From Cytophagaceae bacterium (GTDB taxonomy: Bacteria; Bacteroidota; Bacteroidia; Cytophagales; Flexibacteraceae): 5,942 bases of DNA. The notes beneath the pieces are model-generated. The model was not told the DNA's origin. It did no database searches and saw only the letters and a program-made list of their open reading frames with translations. Below, in pieces: positions 5,648 through 5,942 of the stretch. A program made the translations under genes and the position numbers. The stretch's first letter is position 1, and every line of letters starts with the position of its first letter. The stretch covers positions 1 through 5,942 of the forward strand of contig CANHWS010000215.1 in assembly GCA_947464365.1 (NCBI GenBank), written 5' to 3'.

Positions 5648-5757
5648 CTTGTTCAATTTTTCCTCATGTTCAAAAAATATTGAACACCTGAACAAGGCCA
5701 AAATAGTTGTGTTCAGCTATGAGCAGGCAAAACAAGGAGTTGTTCAGCTATGAACAA
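5648..5757. promoter_or_regulatory. Cluster of GTTCA/TGAAC palindromes, probable multi-site operator
   Basis: Seven half-sites lie within 110 bases: GTTCA at 5651, 5668, 5711 and 5742, and TGAAC at 5681, 5689 and 5751. They form GTTCAA-N6-TTGAAC (5668-5685), an outer pair CTTGTTCA (5648-5655)/TGAACAAG (5689-5696), a degenerate palindrome TGTTCAGCTATGAGCA (5710-5725), and a perfect one, TTGTTCA-GCTA-TGAACAA (5740-5757). The centres 5676.5, 5717.5 and 5748.5 are 41 and 31 bases apart, close to whole numbers of helical turns. This is the form of a binding region for a dimeric transcription factor acting on the gene that starts at 5799. The regulator is not identifiable from this window. Confidence 0.65.
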
Positions 5758-5778
5758 AACAGTTATGGCGAATTTTGC

Positions 5779-5786
5779 TACCTTTG
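5779..5786 (+). promoter_or_regulatory. Promoter -7 element (TACCTTTG) of the downstream ORF
   Basis: This is an exact match to TAnnTTTG and identical to the -7 elements of the two strong promoters in this window. Unlike them, it has no TTG 19-21 bases upstream: those positions are AAA-rich and directly adjoin the perfect GTTCA palindrome ending at 5757. The start codon lies only 12 bases after the element, so the transcript would have a very short 5' leader. The missing -33 box suggests a regulated, perhaps activator-dependent, promoter. Confidence 0.55.
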
Positions 5787-5798
5787 GGTCAGAATACC

Positions 5799-5942
5799 AT
5801 GACCATGAGCCTACAGATCAGCCAAGCCCTCCTCGCCAGCCTAGACGAAATGGGTGTCCAGATCGATACCGACCGTGAGCTTGAACTTGTCGATGGTGGT
5901 ACCCTAGTCATTAACTATGAGGCGCTTAGGCCGGATGGCGAA
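5799..5942 (+). CDS. Unrecognised protein, N-terminal part (3' truncated by window edge)
   Basis: ATG at 5799 opens a frame that stays open to the window end, giving 48 residues: MTMSLQISQALLASLDEM, then GVQIDTDRELELVDGGT and LVINYEALRPDGE. A second ATG at 5805 (MSLQIS) is an alternative start. The product begins with a likely helix (residues 4-18) followed by a probable beta-rich stretch. There is no signal peptide or membrane segment. I do not recognise the family, and it is not the N-terminus of RpoB. Coding status is supported by the open frame, the promoter element just upstream and the operator-like cluster before it. No Shine-Dalgarno is present. Its function cannot be assigned from this fragment. 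Confidence 0.55.
   Translation, partial: MTMSLQISQALLASLDEMGVQIDTDRELELVDGGTLVINYEALRPDGE

Noticed and set aside
5570..5760. CRISPR array suggested by repeated GTTCA units
   Set aside because: The repeats are 5-8 base half-sites in both orientations with irregular spacing, not direct repeats of 20-40 bases with uniform spacers.

Overview
The window is a translation and transcription housekeeping locus from a member of the Bacteroidota, most likely a Cytophagales-type genome. That placement is inferred from four things. The gene order is tRNA-Tyr, tRNA-Gly, tRNA-Thr, tuf, tRNA-Trp, secE, nusG, rplK, rplA, rplJ, rplL. The protein sequences are Bacteroidota-like. None of the seven complete protein genes has a Shine-Dalgarno sequence upstream. 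Two promoters match the phylum's sigma-factor pattern (TTG, 19 bases, TAnnTTTG). All four tRNA genes lack an encoded CCA end. The exact genus cannot be read from this sequence.

Layout: bases 1-168 are the 3' end of an unrecognised gene. A promoter at 260-289 appears to drive the first unit: tRNA-Tyr(GUA), tRNA-Gly(UCC), tRNA-Thr(GGU) and tuf (EF-Tu), closed by an intrinsic terminator at 2079-2107. A second promoter at 2130-2159 shares a near-identical 15-base core with the first. It appears to drive tRNA-Trp(CCA), secE, nusG, rplK, rplA, rplJ and rplL, closed by a strong intrinsic terminator at 5537-5569. The genes supply EF-Tu with several of its tRNA partners, the SecE translocon subunit, the NusG elongation factor, and the L11, L1, L10 and L7/L12 proteins of the large-subunit L1 stalk and GTPase-associated stalk.

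The unusual part is the end. rpoB normally follows rplL, but here there is a terminator and then about 230 bases of dense regulatory-looking sequence. It holds an imperfect hairpin, seven copies of a GTTCA/TGAAC half-site arranged as palindromes whose centres are about 41 and 31 bases apart, and a TACCTTTG promoter element without a -33 TTG. A start codon for an unrecognised ORF follows 12 bases later, and the ORF runs off the window. This looks like a separately regulated accessory gene placed between rplL and whatever lies beyond. No complete new system is visible, and the function of that gene cannot be judged from its 48 visible residues.

Smaller points: tRNA-Thr has a C-A mismatch in its T stem, secE appears to start with GTG, an 11-base repeat sits at almost the same distance before rplK and rplA, and only 2 bases separate rplA from rplJ, which leaves no room for a conventional L10 leader.
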